From: Streptomyces sp. HUAS YS2
GTDB lineage: Bacteria > Actinomycetota > Actinomycetes > Streptomycetales > Streptomycetaceae
Direction of reading: 5' to 3'
Length of the DNA: 64,000 nucleotides
NCBI RefSeq assembly: GCF_033343995.1
Contig: NZ_CP137573.1
Location: 1,798,001 to 1,862,000, forward strand
Part shown: piece by piece, positions 35,899 to 45,048 of the stretch
Layout of the letters: every line of letters begins with the position of its first letter
Position numbering within the stretch: position 1 is the first letter of the stretch
Made by a program: the position numbers and the translations under genes
The notes under the pieces: model-generated
The model's database searches: none
What the model was told of the DNA's origin: nothing
Seen by the model: the letters and a program-made list of their open reading frames with translations, nothing else

Positions 35899-36468
35899 TC
35901 ACGACTCGTCGGACTGGGCCACTTCGGTCAACTCGACGAGCTTCCGGACGGTGTTCCAGTTGCGGGCGGTGACGGTGACACCCTTGAAGACGGCCGGCCT
36001 CGACAGCGCCTCCCCGAGCTTGGAGCGGCCGAGACCGTCGGGCGCGTAGAGGTAGAGGACCCGGTCGCCGAGCGCGAACGCCTCGGGGCGGAAGGCCTCC
36101 TCGTCGATTCCCGCGAAGCGCTTCTCGTCGACGGAGCCCGAGAGGTAGAAGGCGTGGAGCTGCTTGCCCTCGAGCTCCGCGGCGGGGAACGGGCAGTCCC
36201 GCTCGACGGCGGCGAGGTAGTCGTGGTCGCGGACCAGGCAGTCGACGCTGAAGCCGAAATGCTTCTCGATCGCCGCCTCGACGGCCTGCCGGACGACGTC
36301 GTCCGGGTGGTCCGCCGGGGCGGTGAAAACGGCGTTGCCGCTCTGGAGGTACGTCTTCACGTCCCGGTACCCGAGACCTTCGAGGACCGAACGGAGATCC
36401 GCCATCGGGACCTTGCGGTGGCCCCCGACGTTGATCCCGCGGAGCAGCAGCGCGTACGTCGTTGTCAT
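35899..36468 (-). CDS. DUF1697 family protein
   Basis: A 189-residue protein beginning [20 protein letters not shown], which with [14 protein letters not shown] and [14 protein letters not shown] defines DUF1697. It is cytosolic and small and its function is unknown. TATCGT lies six bases before the ATG (36468) with no RBS, so it is probably leaderless. The terminator of the protease gene upstream lies immediately behind this promoter. Confidence 0.88.
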   Translation of the reverse strand: MTTTYALLLRGINVGGHRKVPMADLRSVLEGLGYRDVKTYLQSGNAVFTAPADHPDDVVRQAVEAAIEKHFGFSVDCLVRDHDYLAAVERDCPFPAAELEGKQLHAFYLSGSVDEKRFAGIDEEAFRPEAFALGDRVLYLYAPDGLGRSKLGEALSRPAVFKGVTVTARNWNTVRKLVELTEVAQSDES

Positions 36469-36474
36469 GGGCAC

Positions 36475-36480
36475 ACGATA
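36475..36480 (-). promoter_or_regulatory. -10 element TATCGT of leaderless DUF1697 gene
   Basis: On the minus strand TATCGT, six bases, then the ATG at 36468. The -35 region would fall inside the 16-bp hairpin at 36482-36522, so no -35 hexamer is expected to be free of it. Confidence 0.5.
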
Positions 36481-36481
36481 G

Positions 36482-36522
36482 GGCGGTCGCCGTGCCCCGT
36501 GGGGGAGGGCACGGCGACCGCC
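36482..36522 (-). terminator. 16-bp hairpin after S8 protease gene
   Basis: The arms 36482-36497 and 36507-36522 are perfectly complementary over 16 bp with a 9-nt loop, 20 bp downstream of the protease stop. It separates the protease from the leaderless DUF1697 gene. Confidence 0.75.
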
Positions 36523-36541
36523 GGTCATCGGGGTGCCGCTG

Positions 36542-37744
36542 CTACTCGACGATCTTGAGCAGCTTGTTGGCCGTGCCCTCGCTCGGGTTCTTGATCGCGC
36601 CGTCCGTCGCGCCCGCGACCAGGGCCTCGGCGACCTGCGCCGGGGTGGCGTCGGGGTGCCCGGCCAGGTAGACCGCGGCCGCGCCGACGACGTGCGGCGT
36701 GGCCATGGAGGTGCCGGATATCGTCTTCGTGCCGCTGTCGCTGTCGTTCCAGGCGGAGGTGATGTCCGAGCCCGGGGCGTAGATGTCCACGACGGAGCCG
36801 AAGTTGGAGAAGTCCGACTGCTCGTCGTCCTTCGTCGAGGAGGCGACGGTGATGGCCTCCTGGACACGGGACGGGGAGCCCTGGCCGGCGTCGGAGGACT
36901 CGTTGCCGGCCGCGACGGCGAAGGTGACGCCGGAGTCGATGGCCTTGCGGACCGCCTCGTCGAGGGCCTCGTCGGCGCCGCCGCCGAGGCTCATGTTGGC
37001 GACGGACGGGCCCTGGTGGTTCTTGGTGACCCAGTCGATGCCGGCGACGACCTGCTCGGTGGTGCCGGAGCCTTCGTCGTCGAGGACGCGGACGGCGACG
37101 ATCTTCGCCTTCTTGGCGACGCCGTGCGCGGTGCCGGCGATGGTCCCGGCGACGTGCGTGCCGTGGCCGTTGCCGTCGTCGGCGCTGTCGTCGTTGTCCA
37201 CGGCGTCGAAGCCGTGCGACGCGCGGCCGCCGAAGTCCTCGTGGCTGATCCGGACGCCGGTGTCGATGACGTACGCGGTGACGCCCTCGCCCGCCTGGTC
37301 CGGGTAGGTGTACTTCTGGTCGCCGGCGGTCTCGGTCTGGTCGACGCGGTCCAGGCCCCACGACGGCGGGTTGTCCTGCGTCTCGTTGATCGAGAACTTC
37401 TTGTTCTGGACGACCTTGGCGACGGCCGGGTCGGCGGCGAGGCGCTTGGCCTCGGTGTCCGAGAGGTTCCCGGCGGAGAAGCCGTTGATCGAGGAGGTGT
37501 AGCTGCGGCGCAGGGTGCCGCCGTACTTCGCGGCGAGCTTCTTGCTGTCGGCCTTCTCGTCGAGGAGGACGATGAAGCTGCCGTCGACCTCACCGGTCGC
37601 GTTGAGTCCGTAGACGGTGCCTTCGGTGGGGGCGGAGGCAGCGCCCGCGAACGGGGAGGTGAGTGCGGTCAGTCCGGCTGCGACGGCCACGGCGGTGATT
37701 CCGGCGGTGAGCGTCAGCTTGCGGGCACGCTTGTGTGTTGCCAT
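36542..37744 (-). CDS. Secreted S8 (subtilisin-type) serine protease
   Basis: A 400-residue preproenzyme from the ATG at 37744. It has a signal peptide (MATHKRARKLTLTAGITAVA, cleaved near AGAASA), an I9 inhibitor propeptide (GSFIVLLDEKADSKKLAAKY, then SSINGFSAGNLSDTEAKRLA) and the S8 catalytic domain with D161 (VIDTGV), H194 (GHGTHVAG) and S346 (GTSMATPH). It should be exported and self-activated like proteinase K-type enzymes. GAGGAG lies about 10 nt upstream. The propeptide and catalytic triad are intact. Confidence 0.93.
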   Translation of the reverse strand: MATHKRARKLTLTAGITAVAVAAGLTALTSPFAGAASAPTEGTVYGLNATGEVDGSFIVLLDEKADSKKLAAKYGGTLRRSYTSSINGFSAGNLSDTEAKRLAADPAVAKVVQNKKFSINETQDNPPSWGLDRVDQTETAGDQKYTYPDQAGEGVTAYVIDTGVRISHEDFGGRASHGFDAVDNDDSADDGNGHGTHVAGTIAGTAHGVAKKAKIVAVRVLDDEGSGTTEQVVAGIDWVTKNHQGPSVANMSLGGGADEALDEAVRKAIDSGVTFAVAAGNESSDAGQGSPSRVQEAITVASSTKDDEQSDFSNFGSVVDIYAPGSDITSAWNDSDSGTKTISGTSMATPHVVGAAAVYLAGHPDATPAQVAEALVAGATDGAIKNPSEGTANKLLKIVE

Positions 37745-37925
37745 GAAGAGAGGTCTCCTCGTCAGCATTTTGTGGGGGGTTGGGCCTCCGGACGGAAAAT
37801 CTCCGGCGACTGGTCAAAAACCCTGGCCGACTGACGCGCTCAGATCAAGACCTTCATACAGCTGTGACTTACTCAACAAGCCTTCGTAATAACAAAGTCG
37901 GGCGTACCTCTCAACTCGCCCTGGG
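37745..37925 (-). promoter_or_regulatory. AT-rich promoter region of S8 protease gene
   Basis: The 181 bp upstream of the protease contain the most AT-rich stretch of this part of the window (about 37840-37905), with GAAGGC and GAAGGTC words and runs such as TGTTATTACGAAGG on the minus strand. I see no ORF. A promoter and regulator sites are likely here, but I cannot place the hexamers with confidence. Confidence 0.4.
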
Positions 37926-39221
37926 CTAGCGCTGGTAGCGCGACAGCACCCTGTTTCCGTCCTTCACAAGCCTCTTACGCAGCTCCCCCACATCGATCGC
38001 ACCACTGTAGAACTCCTGGAAAGCCGGGGTCGCGACCTTGTCCTTCCACTCCGGATATCCGCGCACCGACTGGGCGGGCGCCGAGCGCAGATGCGCGGCG
38101 ACGGCCGCGCCGGTCGCCCAGCCGTCCTTCGCGGTGTGCAGGGAGGGGTCGGCGAGCGCGGTGGTGCCGGTCGGCAGCATCCAGTCGCCGCGCGCGAGCC
38201 GGACCATGTTCGCCGGCTGCAGCAGGAAGTCGAGGAAGCGCGCGGCCTCCTTCTTGTGCGGGCTGTCCTCGGCGATGGAGAGGGTCTGCGGGCTGACCCC
38301 CTGGGCGAGCCCCTCGGGTCCGGCGGGGGCCGGGAGCACGATCCACTCGAAGCCCTTCGGGGCCTGCTGGGTGATCTGCTGCCGGTACGAGAAGCCCAGC
38401 GGCACCATCGCGTACTTGCCGCCGAAGAAGCCGGGCAGGGTGTCGGAGCCGCCGGTGCCGAGCGTCGAACGGGAGGCGCTGCCATCGGTGTTGACCTGGT
38501 CGTGGACGGTGCCGGGGACGACGGAGTCGGCGTCGGTGAAGCGGATCGTCACCCGGCCGTCCGGGCCGCGGTGGAAGAGCTGCCCGCCGGCCGAGAGGCC
38601 GAGGTTGAGGCTGACCGAGACGGGCTCCTTCAGCGGCCAGGCGATCGCGTGCTTCCCCTTGCCCATGGCGGTCGTCAGGTCCTTGGTGACCCGGCGGAAC
38701 TCCGTCCAGGTCCAGGGCTGTTCGGGTGTCGGGATCCGGACGCCGGAGGACTCCAGGATCTTCTTGTTGGCCATGATGACGCGCGGCTCCTGGAGGAACG
38801 GCACGCCGTAGATCCCGTCGCCGAAGGTGGTGGTCTCCCAGCTGCGTGCGGGAATGTCGGCGCGCAGCCGCTCGGGCAGCAGCCCGCGCAGGTCGGCGAG
38901 ATAGCCGCCGTACGCGAAGTCGGCCAGGTCGTCGGAGGCGTCGTGGATGACGTCCGGGGCCTCGCCGCCCTCGAAGGAGGTCAGCAACTGGTCGTGGACG
39001 CTGTCCCAGCTGCCCTGCACGTAGTCGACCTGGATGTCCGGGTGGGCGGCGTTCCACTCCGCCACCAGCTGCTTGTTGGCGTCGACGGACTCCTTCTGCC
39101 AGGCCAGCGACTGGAACCGGAGCCGGACCGTGCCCGCTGTTCCGTCGTCGCCGCCGGCGGTGCAGCCGGTGAGCATCAGCGCGAGCGCGGCAGCCGCGGC
39201 GGCGAGTCTCGGGGCGCGCAT
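37926..39221 (-). CDS. Sugar ABC transporter substrate-binding lipoprotein
   Basis: A 431-residue solute-binding protein with a lipobox MLTGCTAG near residue 20 and an MalE/family 1 binding domain (LRFQSLAWQKESVDANKQLV, GSWDSVHDQLLTSFEGGEAP, FLQEPRVIMANKKILESSGV). It is the last gene of the operon after two permeases, with TGATG overlap to the second permease. No ATPase gene is present, and in Streptomyces the general MsiK ATPase often serves such importers. Carbohydrate uptake is likely; the sugar is unknown. Confidence 0.9.
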   Translation of the reverse strand: MRAPRLAAAAAALALMLTGCTAGGDDGTAGTVRLRFQSLAWQKESVDANKQLVAEWNAAHPDIQVDYVQGSWDSVHDQLLTSFEGGEAPDVIHDASDDLADFAYGGYLADLRGLLPERLRADIPARSWETTTFGDGIYGVPFLQEPRVIMANKKILESSGVRIPTPEQPWTWTEFRRVTKDLTTAMGKGKHAIAWPLKEPVSVSLNLGLSAGGQLFHRGPDGRVTIRFTDADSVVPGTVHDQVNTDGSASRSTLGTGGSDTLPGFFGGKYAMVPLGFSYRQQITQQAPKGFEWIVLPAPAGPEGLAQGVSPQTLSIAEDSPHKKEAARFLDFLLQPANMVRLARGDWMLPTGTTALADPSLHTAKDGWATGAAVAAHLRSAPAQSVRGYPEWKDKVATPAFQEFYSGAIDVGELRKRLVKDGNRVLSRYQR

Positions 39222-40063
39222 CAGGACTTCACCGCCCCGGCCAGCATGCCGCCGGTGATCCGTTTCTGGATGATCGCGAAGATCACCAGGGAGGGAAGGG
39301 TGGCGAGGAAGGCGGCGGCGGCGAGCGGTCCGAGGTCGGCCGCGCCCTCGGCGCCGAGGAAGTGGGTGAGGACGACCGGCAAGGTCTGCTTCTCCGGGGT
39401 CTTGAGCAGGACGAGCGCGAAGAAGAACTCGTTCCATGCGGTGATGAAGGCGAAGAGCGCGGTGGCGACGATGCCGGGCGTGAGCAGCGGCGCGGTGACC
39501 GAGACGAGGACGCGCAGCCGTCCGGCCCCGTCGACCGCGGCGGCCTCCTCCAGTTCGGCCGGCACGGCCCGTACGTACCCGACGAGCATCCAGAGCGCGA
39601 ACGGCAGCGCCCAGACCACGTACACCATGACGAGTCCGGCCAGGCTGTTGATCAGGTGCAGGTTCTTCAGGACCAGGAAGAGCGGGATGATCACCAGGAC
39701 GAAGGGGAACGCCTGGCTGACCACCACCCAGCCGGTGGCGGCGGTGGAGAGCCGGGAGCGGTGCCGGGCGATCGCGTAGGCCATCGGAGTGGCGACGAGG
39801 ACGGCGATCAGGGCGGCGGCGAGGGCGGCGAGCAGGCTGTTGCCGGCGGCCCGGAGCAGCGGCTGCTCGTCGAAGGCCTGGCGGAAGTTGTCGAGGGTCG
39901 GGTCCTCGGGGATCCAGGTGGGGTGCAGCGAGCCGAGTTCCCTGGCGGGCTTGAAGGCGGTGGAGACGAGCCAGAGGAACGGGAAGGCGAGGAAGACCAG
40001 GTACGCGAGGAGCGCGAGGTACTGGCCGAGCCGGGCGGGTCTGCTCGTACGCGTCACGCTCAC
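39221..40063 (-). CDS. Sugar ABC transporter permease (MalG-like)
   Basis: A 280-residue permease with six helices and the EAA loop VPAELEEAAAVDGAGRLRVL. The GTG at 40063 overlaps the previous permease's stop as GTGA and has GGAGGA 6 nt upstream. It pairs with the MalF-like gene just upstream. Confidence 0.92.
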   Translation of the reverse strand: MSVTRTSRPARLGQYLALLAYLVFLAFPFLWLVSTAFKPARELGSLHPTWIPEDPTLDNFRQAFDEQPLLRAAGNSLLAALAAALIAVLVATPMAYAIARHRSRLSTAATGWVVVSQAFPFVLVIIPLFLVLKNLHLINSLAGLVMVYVVWALPFALWMLVGYVRAVPAELEEAAAVDGAGRLRVLVSVTAPLLTPGIVATALFAFITAWNEFFFALVLLKTPEKQTLPVVLTHFLGAEGAADLGPLAAAAFLATLPSLVIFAIIQKRITGGMLAGAVKS

Positions 40064-41001
40064 CGCTGGTCCTCCCCCTTGAGCCGGCCGACCAGATGCA
40101 GCGCGAGGAGCACGGAGATCACCGCGACCATCACGCAGCCCATCGCGGCGGCGTAGCCGAACTGCCCGTACCGGAAGGCCTCTTCGTAGGCGAAGAGCAT
40201 CGGCAGCCGGGTGCGGCCACCGGGTCCGCCGTTGGTCAGCACGTAGACCAGGGCGAAGGCGTTGAAGTTCCAGATGAAGTTGAGCGCGGTGACGGCCAGC
40301 GCGACGGGTCTGAGGGCGGGCCAGGTGACGGTGCGGAAGCGGCGCCAGGCGCCGGCGCCGTCGAGCGCGGCGGCCTCGTGGAGTTCGTGCGGGGTGTTCT
40401 GGAGTCCGGCGAGCAGGGTCACGGTGGTCTGCGGCATGCCGGCCCAGACGCCGACGAGGATCACGGCGGGCAGTGCGGTGGCGAGCCCGGTGAGCCAGTC
40501 GCGGCCGTCGCCGAGGCCCAGGTCGCGGATCGTCTCGTTGAGGACGCCCGCGTCGGGGTTGTAGACCAGCCGCCACATGATGCCGACGACGACCTCGGGC
40601 ATGGCCCACGGGATGATCGCGAGCGCCCGGGTCAGCCAGCGGAAGCGCAGCTTCTCGTTGAGCAGCAGGGCGAGGCCGAGGGCGAGCAGGAACTGCGGGG
40701 CGGTGACGCCGACGGCCCATGACAGGCCGATCCGGAAGGAGTCCCAGAAGAGGGTGTCGTGCCACAGGTCCTGGAAGTTGAGGGCGCCGACCCACTGGGT
40801 GGCCTGGGTGCGGCCGGACTGGGCGTCGGTGAACGCGAGCGCGAGGCCGTAGAGCAGCGGGCCGACGCTGAGCAGCAGGATCGGGATCAGCGCGGGCAGC
40901 ACCAGGAACCAGGCGCCGTGGTCGCGTCGTGCGTGGTCCGGTCTCGGGCCGGCGGCCGACTTCGTTCCGCCGGACCGCTTCGTTGCGGTCACTGAACTCA
41001 C
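40060..41001 (-). CDS. Sugar ABC transporter permease (MalF-like)
   Basis: A 313-residue permease with about six helices, N-terminal basic leader and EAA loop TPHELHEAAALDGAGAWRRF. The GTG at 41001 has AAAAGGGG upstream. It is the first gene of the importer operon, so the promoter lies in the 135-bp gap towards 41136, which also holds a small dyad at 41092-41110. Confidence 0.92.
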   Translation of the reverse strand: MSSVTATKRSGGTKSAAGPRPDHARRDHGAWFLVLPALIPILLLSVGPLLYGLALAFTDAQSGRTQATQWVGALNFQDLWHDTLFWDSFRIGLSWAVGVTAPQFLLALGLALLLNEKLRFRWLTRALAIIPWAMPEVVVGIMWRLVYNPDAGVLNETIRDLGLGDGRDWLTGLATALPAVILVGVWAGMPQTTVTLLAGLQNTPHELHEAAALDGAGAWRRFRTVTWPALRPVALAVTALNFIWNFNAFALVYVLTNGGPGGRTRLPMLFAYEEAFRYGQFGYAAAMGCVMVAVISVLLALHLVGRLKGEDQR

Positions 41002-41091
41002 GTTCGACCCCTTTTGGTGCCCTTTGTGAAGTTGAACCCGCCTCCGTCATGGTCCTGACAGGCTGTCGGTTCGTCAAGGCGCCCTGCGTCG

Positions 41092-41110
41092 ATGCGAGAC
41101 TTTGTCGCAT
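41092..41110. promoter_or_regulatory. Dyad ATGCGA-N7-TCGCAT in divergent gap
   Basis: ATGCGA (41092-41097) and TCGCAT (41105-41110) form a perfect 6-bp dyad with a 7-nt spacer between the divergent sugar permease and phosphotransferase genes. LacI- or ROK-type regulators of such importers bind comparable sites; no regulator gene is adjacent. Confidence 0.3.
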
Positions 41111-41136
41111 TCGCACCTGGAGCTGGGGAGATATCG

Positions 41137-41994
41137 ATGGACGAGGCGCGGGCACGGGACGTCCTGGCCGCCGCCGGGCTGCCTGCGGCGGACGCGACGC
41201 TGCTGGCGCTGGGCGAGAACGCGGTCTTCGCCGCGGGCGGCCTGGTGGTGAAGGTCGGCCGGGACGCGGAGCTGCTGGACCGGGCCGAGCGGGAGCTGGC
41301 GCTCGCCGACTGGCTGGCCGAGGCGGAGGTCCCTGCCGTACGGGCGGCGGAGCCGAAGCCGCGGCTGGTGGACGGCCACCCGGTCACCGTCTGGCACCGG
41401 CTGCCCGACGCGGTGCGCCCGGCCGAACCGAAGGACCTGGCCCCGCTGCTGCGCCGGGTGCACGAGCTGCCCGAGCCGCAGGGCTTCACGCTCCCCCGCC
41501 GCGACCTGCTCGGCGGGGTCGAGCGCTGGCTGCGCCTGGCGGGCGACGCGATCGACCCGGCGGACGCCGCCTTCCTGCGGGAGCGGCGGGACTCCTTCGC
41601 CCCGACGGCGGCAGCGCTCACCCCGCACCTGCCCCCGGGCCCGATCCACGGCGACGCGCTCCCCCGCAACGTGTACGTCGGCCCGGACGGGCCGGTCCTG
41701 GTCGACCTGGAGACCTTCTCCTCGGACCTGCGCGAGCACGACCTGGTCGTCCTGGCCCTCTCCCGCGACCGGTACGGGCTCGACCCGGCGGCGTACGACG
41801 CGTTCACCGCCGCGTACGGCTGGGACGTCCGGGAGTGGGAGGGCTGCGCGGTGCTGCGGGGCGCCCGGGAGACCGCGAGCTGCGCCTGGGTGGCCCAGCA
41901 CGCGCCGGCGAACCCGAAGGCACTGGCCGAGTTCGAGCGCCGGGTGGCCTCGCTGCGGGACGGCGACCCCGAGGTGCGCTGGTACCCGTTCTGA
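41137..41994 (+). CDS. Aminoglycoside phosphotransferase-fold kinase
   Basis: From the ATG at 41137 (GGGGAG 6 nt upstream) the protein has 285 residues. The APH kinase signatures are HGDALPRNVYV (catalytic Asp) and VLVDLETFSSD (metal-binding Asp), with the lysine in LVVKVGRD. It could phosphorylate a small molecule such as an antibiotic or a sugar; proximity to an importer suggests a metabolite, but this is inference. It is divergent from the permease operon. Confidence 0.85.
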   Translation: MDEARARDVLAAAGLPAADATLLALGENAVFAAGGLVVKVGRDAELLDRAERELALADWLAEAEVPAVRAAEPKPRLVDGHPVTVWHRLPDAVRPAEPKDLAPLLRRVHELPEPQGFTLPRRDLLGGVERWLRLAGDAIDPADAAFLRERRDSFAPTAAALTPHLPPGPIHGDALPRNVYVGPDGPVLVDLETFSSDLREHDLVVLALSRDRYGLDPAAYDAFTAAYGWDVREWEGCAVLRGARETASCAWVAQHAPANPKALAEFERRVASLRDGDPEVRWYPF

Positions 41995-42039
41995 CATCAT
42001 GGCCGGGACCTAAAACCCATGCCAGGACGGGGTGTTGCG

Positions 42040-42870
42040 ATGCGTAGGGAACTGTCCGAGGTGACGCTGGACGTCGAGGTGAGCGGTGAGGGACCGGCCG
42101 TGCTGCTGGTGCACGGCTTCCCCGACTCGCACGACCTGTGGCGCCATCAGGTGCCGGCGCTGAACGCGGCCGGCTACCGCACGATCGCCCCGACCCTGCG
42201 GGGCTTCGGCGCGTCGGACCGGCCGGACGGCGGCCCGGAGGCGTACCACCCGGCGAAGCACGTGGGCGACCTGCTGGAGCTGCTGGCCGGGCTGGAGATC
42301 GACCGGTTCCACCTGGTGGGCCACGACTGGGGCTCGGGCATCGCGCAGGGTCTTGCGCAGATCGTGCCGGACCGGGTGGCTTCCCTGAGCATCCTGTCGG
42401 TGGGCCACTGGGCCTCGATCCAGGACGCGGGCTGGGAGCAGAAGCAGCGGTCCTGGTACATGCTGCTGTTCCAGTTCGCCGGGGTGGCCGAGGACTGGAT
42501 GACCCGGGACGGCTTCGCCAACCTCCAGGAGATGCTGGGCGAGCACAGGGACGCGGAGGCGATCCTGGAGACCCTGAAGGAGCCGGGCGCGCTGACCGCC
42601 GCCCTGAACATCTACCGCGCGGCCCTGCCGCCTGAGCAGATGTTCGCCCCGGTGCGCGAGCCGCAGCCGCTGCCCGGTCCCGTCATGGGCGTGTGGAGCA
42701 CGGGCGACCGGTTCCTCACCGAGCAGTCGATGACCGGCACGGCGAAGCACGTGGACGGTTCCTGGCGGTACGAGCGGATCGACGGCGCGGGCCACTGGCT
42801 CCAGCTGGACGCCCCGGAGCGGCTGAACGCGCTGCTCCTGGACTTCCTCGCGGAGCACCCGATGGGCTGA
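42040..42870 (+). CDS. Alpha/beta hydrolase, epoxide-hydrolase-like
   Basis: A 276-residue protein from the ATG at 42040 (GGACGGGG upstream; an in-frame ATG lies at 42019). It has the oxyanion motif VHGFPDSHDLW, the nucleophile elbow VGHDWGSG with Asp as nucleophile as in epoxide hydrolases and haloalkane dehalogenases, and the catalytic histidine region DGAGHWLQLDAPERLN. Cytosolic. It converges on the exonuclease gene with a 6-bp gap. Confidence 0.87.
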   Translation: MRRELSEVTLDVEVSGEGPAVLLVHGFPDSHDLWRHQVPALNAAGYRTIAPTLRGFGASDRPDGGPEAYHPAKHVGDLLELLAGLEIDRFHLVGHDWGSGIAQGLAQIVPDRVASLSILSVGHWASIQDAGWEQKQRSWYMLLFQFAGVAEDWMTRDGFANLQEMLGEHRDAEAILETLKEPGALTAALNIYRAALPPEQMFAPVREPQPLPGPVMGVWSTGDRFLTEQSMTGTAKHVDGSWRYERIDGAGHWLQLDAPERLNALLLDFLAEHPMG

Positions 42871-42876
42871 ACCGGC

Positions 42877-43599
42877 TCAGTTCGTGGCGGGGACGAGCTC
42901 CCGCAGCGGCCACGACGGGTCGACGAACGCCTCCGGGTCTCCCTTCCCACGGAGGAAGGCCTGGAAGTTCTCGGCCCAGTCGCGGTACCAGCCGATCTGA
43001 CGGGTGTGCAGCTCGGCGGGGGTCAGCGCGGCCACGGCGGCGTGCCGCTCGGCTATCGCCACGGCGACCCGGACCGCGGCCAGCGCGTCGGCGGCCGCCT
43101 GGTGGGCCGCGTCGAGGACGACGCCGTACTCCGCGCAGACGGCCTCCAGCGTCCGCTTGCCGCGCCGGTACCGGTCCACGGAGCGGTCGATGGTGTACGG
43201 GTCGACGACCGGGCCGGTCGGCGCCCCGCCGAGCCGGTCGCCGAGCGAGGGCAGTCCGTGCCGCCGCAGTTCGGCGGACAGCAGGGTCAGGTCGAAGGCC
43301 GCGTTGTACGCGACGACGGGGACGCCCCGGTTCCAGTACCCGGTCAGCGTCTCGGCGATCTCCTCGGCCACCTCGCGCACCGGCCGCCCCTCGGCCGCCG
43401 CACGCTCGCTGCTGATGCCGTGGATGGCGGACGCCTGCTCCGGGATGCGGATGCCGGGGTCGGCGAGCCAGTCGCGCTGGCCGACCACCCGGCCGCCCTC
43501 GACGGCGACGACCGAGGCCGTCACGATCCGCGCCTCCAGCGGATCGGTGCCCGTCGTCTCCAGGTCGAAGCCGACCAGTGGTTCCCCATGCCAGGCCAT
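42877..43599 (-). CDS. DEDDh 3'-5' exonuclease
   Basis: A 240-residue exonuclease from the ATG at 43599 with an excellent RBS (AGGAGGA). The DEDDh residues appear in FDLETTGTDP (Asp, Glu), YNAAFDLTLL (Asp) and AHQAAADALAA (His, Asp). Similar to the DnaQ/epsilon family, it should trim DNA or RNA 3' ends. Such orphan members are common in Streptomyces beside unrelated genes. Confidence 0.9.
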   Translation of the reverse strand: MAWHGEPLVGFDLETTGTDPLEARIVTASVVAVEGGRVVGQRDWLADPGIRIPEQASAIHGISSERAAAEGRPVREVAEEIAETLTGYWNRGVPVVAYNAAFDLTLLSAELRRHGLPSLGDRLGGAPTGPVVDPYTIDRSVDRYRRGKRTLEAVCAEYGVVLDAAHQAAADALAAVRVAVAIAERHAAVAALTPAELHTRQIGWYRDWAENFQAFLRGKGDPEAFVDPSWPLRELVPATN

Positions 43600-43684
43600 C
43601 GGGTCCTCCTTACGTGATCTCCCCCGTGGTGCCGACCACCCTCGCACGCGGCACTGACAACAGACCGGCCAGCCCGGACAAATC

Positions 43685-44893
43685 TCACGAAACCGGACGG
43701 GAATCGAGCCAGACCGACTCGAACTCCTCCCGGTACGTGACGAACAGTCCGTTTTCGCCATCCCCGCCCGGCCGGCCCTCCCGGACCACGTTCCGGCCAC
43801 CGCCGCGCAGCACCAGCACCGGGGCCTCCATGCCCCGCGCCCGGCGCAGATAGGACTGGACGACCGCGACCCCGTCCGGCCCGTCCCCGTCCACCAGGTA
43901 GGCCGTGAAGCGCGGGGTCTCGTCGAAGACGTGGATCTGGAACGCGCCCGGATCGCGCAGCCGGGAACGCACCCGCCGCATGTGCAGGATGTTCATCTCC
44001 ACCGAGCGGCTCAGCTCGCCCTTCTTCAGCCCCAGTTCCCGCTCGCGCCGCTTCACCGCGCTGCTCGCCGGGTTGAGGAACAGCAGCCGTATCCGGCAGC
44101 CGGACTCGGCGAGGCGCACCAGGCGCCGGCCGGAGAAGTTCTGCACCAGCAGGTTCAGGCCTATGCCGGTGGCGTCGAGCCGGCGCGCCCCGCCGAACAG
44201 GTCCTCGGCCGGCAGCTGCCGCTGCAGCCGCACCCGGTCCGGGTGGACCGAGACCACGTCCGCGTACCGGTCGCCGACCAGGTCCTCGACCGCGTCGACC
44301 GGCAGCCGGTCGGCGGACGGGACGCCGGCGCCGCTGCCCAGGATCTCCAGGAGCCGGGCGGAGGCCCGCTCGGACTGCGCGAGCACGGTCAGCGAGAGGG
44401 CCCGGTTGCGGGAGACGACGTTGCGGGTGACCTCCAGCTCGTCGAGCGCCAGCTCGACCTCGCGCCGGTCGTCGAAGTACGGCTCGAAGCAGGGCCAGTG
44501 CTGCACCATCAGCTCCCGCAGCTGCGGGAGCGTCAGGAAGCTGAGGACGTTGTCGTCGGCCGGGTCCAGCAGATAGCCCTTGCGCCGGGACACCTCCCGC
44601 ACCGCGACCGCGCGCTGCACCCACTCCTGTCCGGCCGGCCCGGCCGCCGCCACCACCCAGTCCTCGCCGTGGACCGGTTCGTACACCGGGCGCAGCACGG
44701 CGGCCACGACGGCCCGCAGCCGCTGTTCGACGAGATTCAGCCAGATGTAGGCCCGGCCGGCCCGCTGGGCGCGGGTGCGGACCTCGCTCCAGGCCTCCGC
44801 GCCCCAGTCGAGTTCGGCCCCGATCTCCATCGGCCGCACGAGCGGCACCGCGCCCGGCGTCACGACGACGGTGTCCGGGTCGACAGGGTTCAC
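43685..44893 (-). CDS. HEPN-like protein with PLD/DUF5919-like C-terminal domain
   Basis: From the GTG at 44893 (RBS GAGGGGG) the protein has 402 residues; a GTG at 44950 is the longest start. The N-terminal 160 residues resemble a Swt1-type HEPN domain (IWLNLVEQRLRAVVAAVLRP, SFLTLPQLRELMVQHWPCFE), but the nuclease Rx4-6H motif reads RNVVSRN with Arg in place of His. The C-terminal 190 residues resemble the sensor domain DUF5919 seen in stress regulators (RLAESGCRIRLLFLNPASS, then PRFTAYLVDGDGPDGVAVVQ). Function unknown; domain calls are from pattern recognition only. Confidence 0.55.
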   Translation of the reverse strand: MNPVDPDTVVVTPGAVPLVRPMEIGAELDWGAEAWSEVRTRAQRAGRAYIWLNLVEQRLRAVVAAVLRPVYEPVHGEDWVVAAAGPAGQEWVQRAVAVREVSRRKGYLLDPADDNVLSFLTLPQLRELMVQHWPCFEPYFDDRREVELALDELEVTRNVVSRNRALSLTVLAQSERASARLLEILGSGAGVPSADRLPVDAVEDLVGDRYADVVSVHPDRVRLQRQLPAEDLFGGARRLDATGIGLNLLVQNFSGRRLVRLAESGCRIRLLFLNPASSAVKRRERELGLKKGELSRSVEMNILHMRRVRSRLRDPGAFQIHVFDETPRFTAYLVDGDGPDGVAVVQSYLRRARGMEAPVLVLRGGGRNVVREGRPGGDGENGLFVTYREEFESVWLDSRPVS

Positions 44894-45048
44894 GGGGTCC
44901 CCCTCGTGACCCGCGTCACCTGGGGGAAGCTCCAGACCTCCCGAGCTCACCCACGCACCGCCTTCTGCTCCTGGACGCCCTTAGCAACGATCAAGGAAGG
45001 GTACTCCGGGAGAAGGAGGCGGTGCAGCCGGATCGGCAGGCTCGCGGC

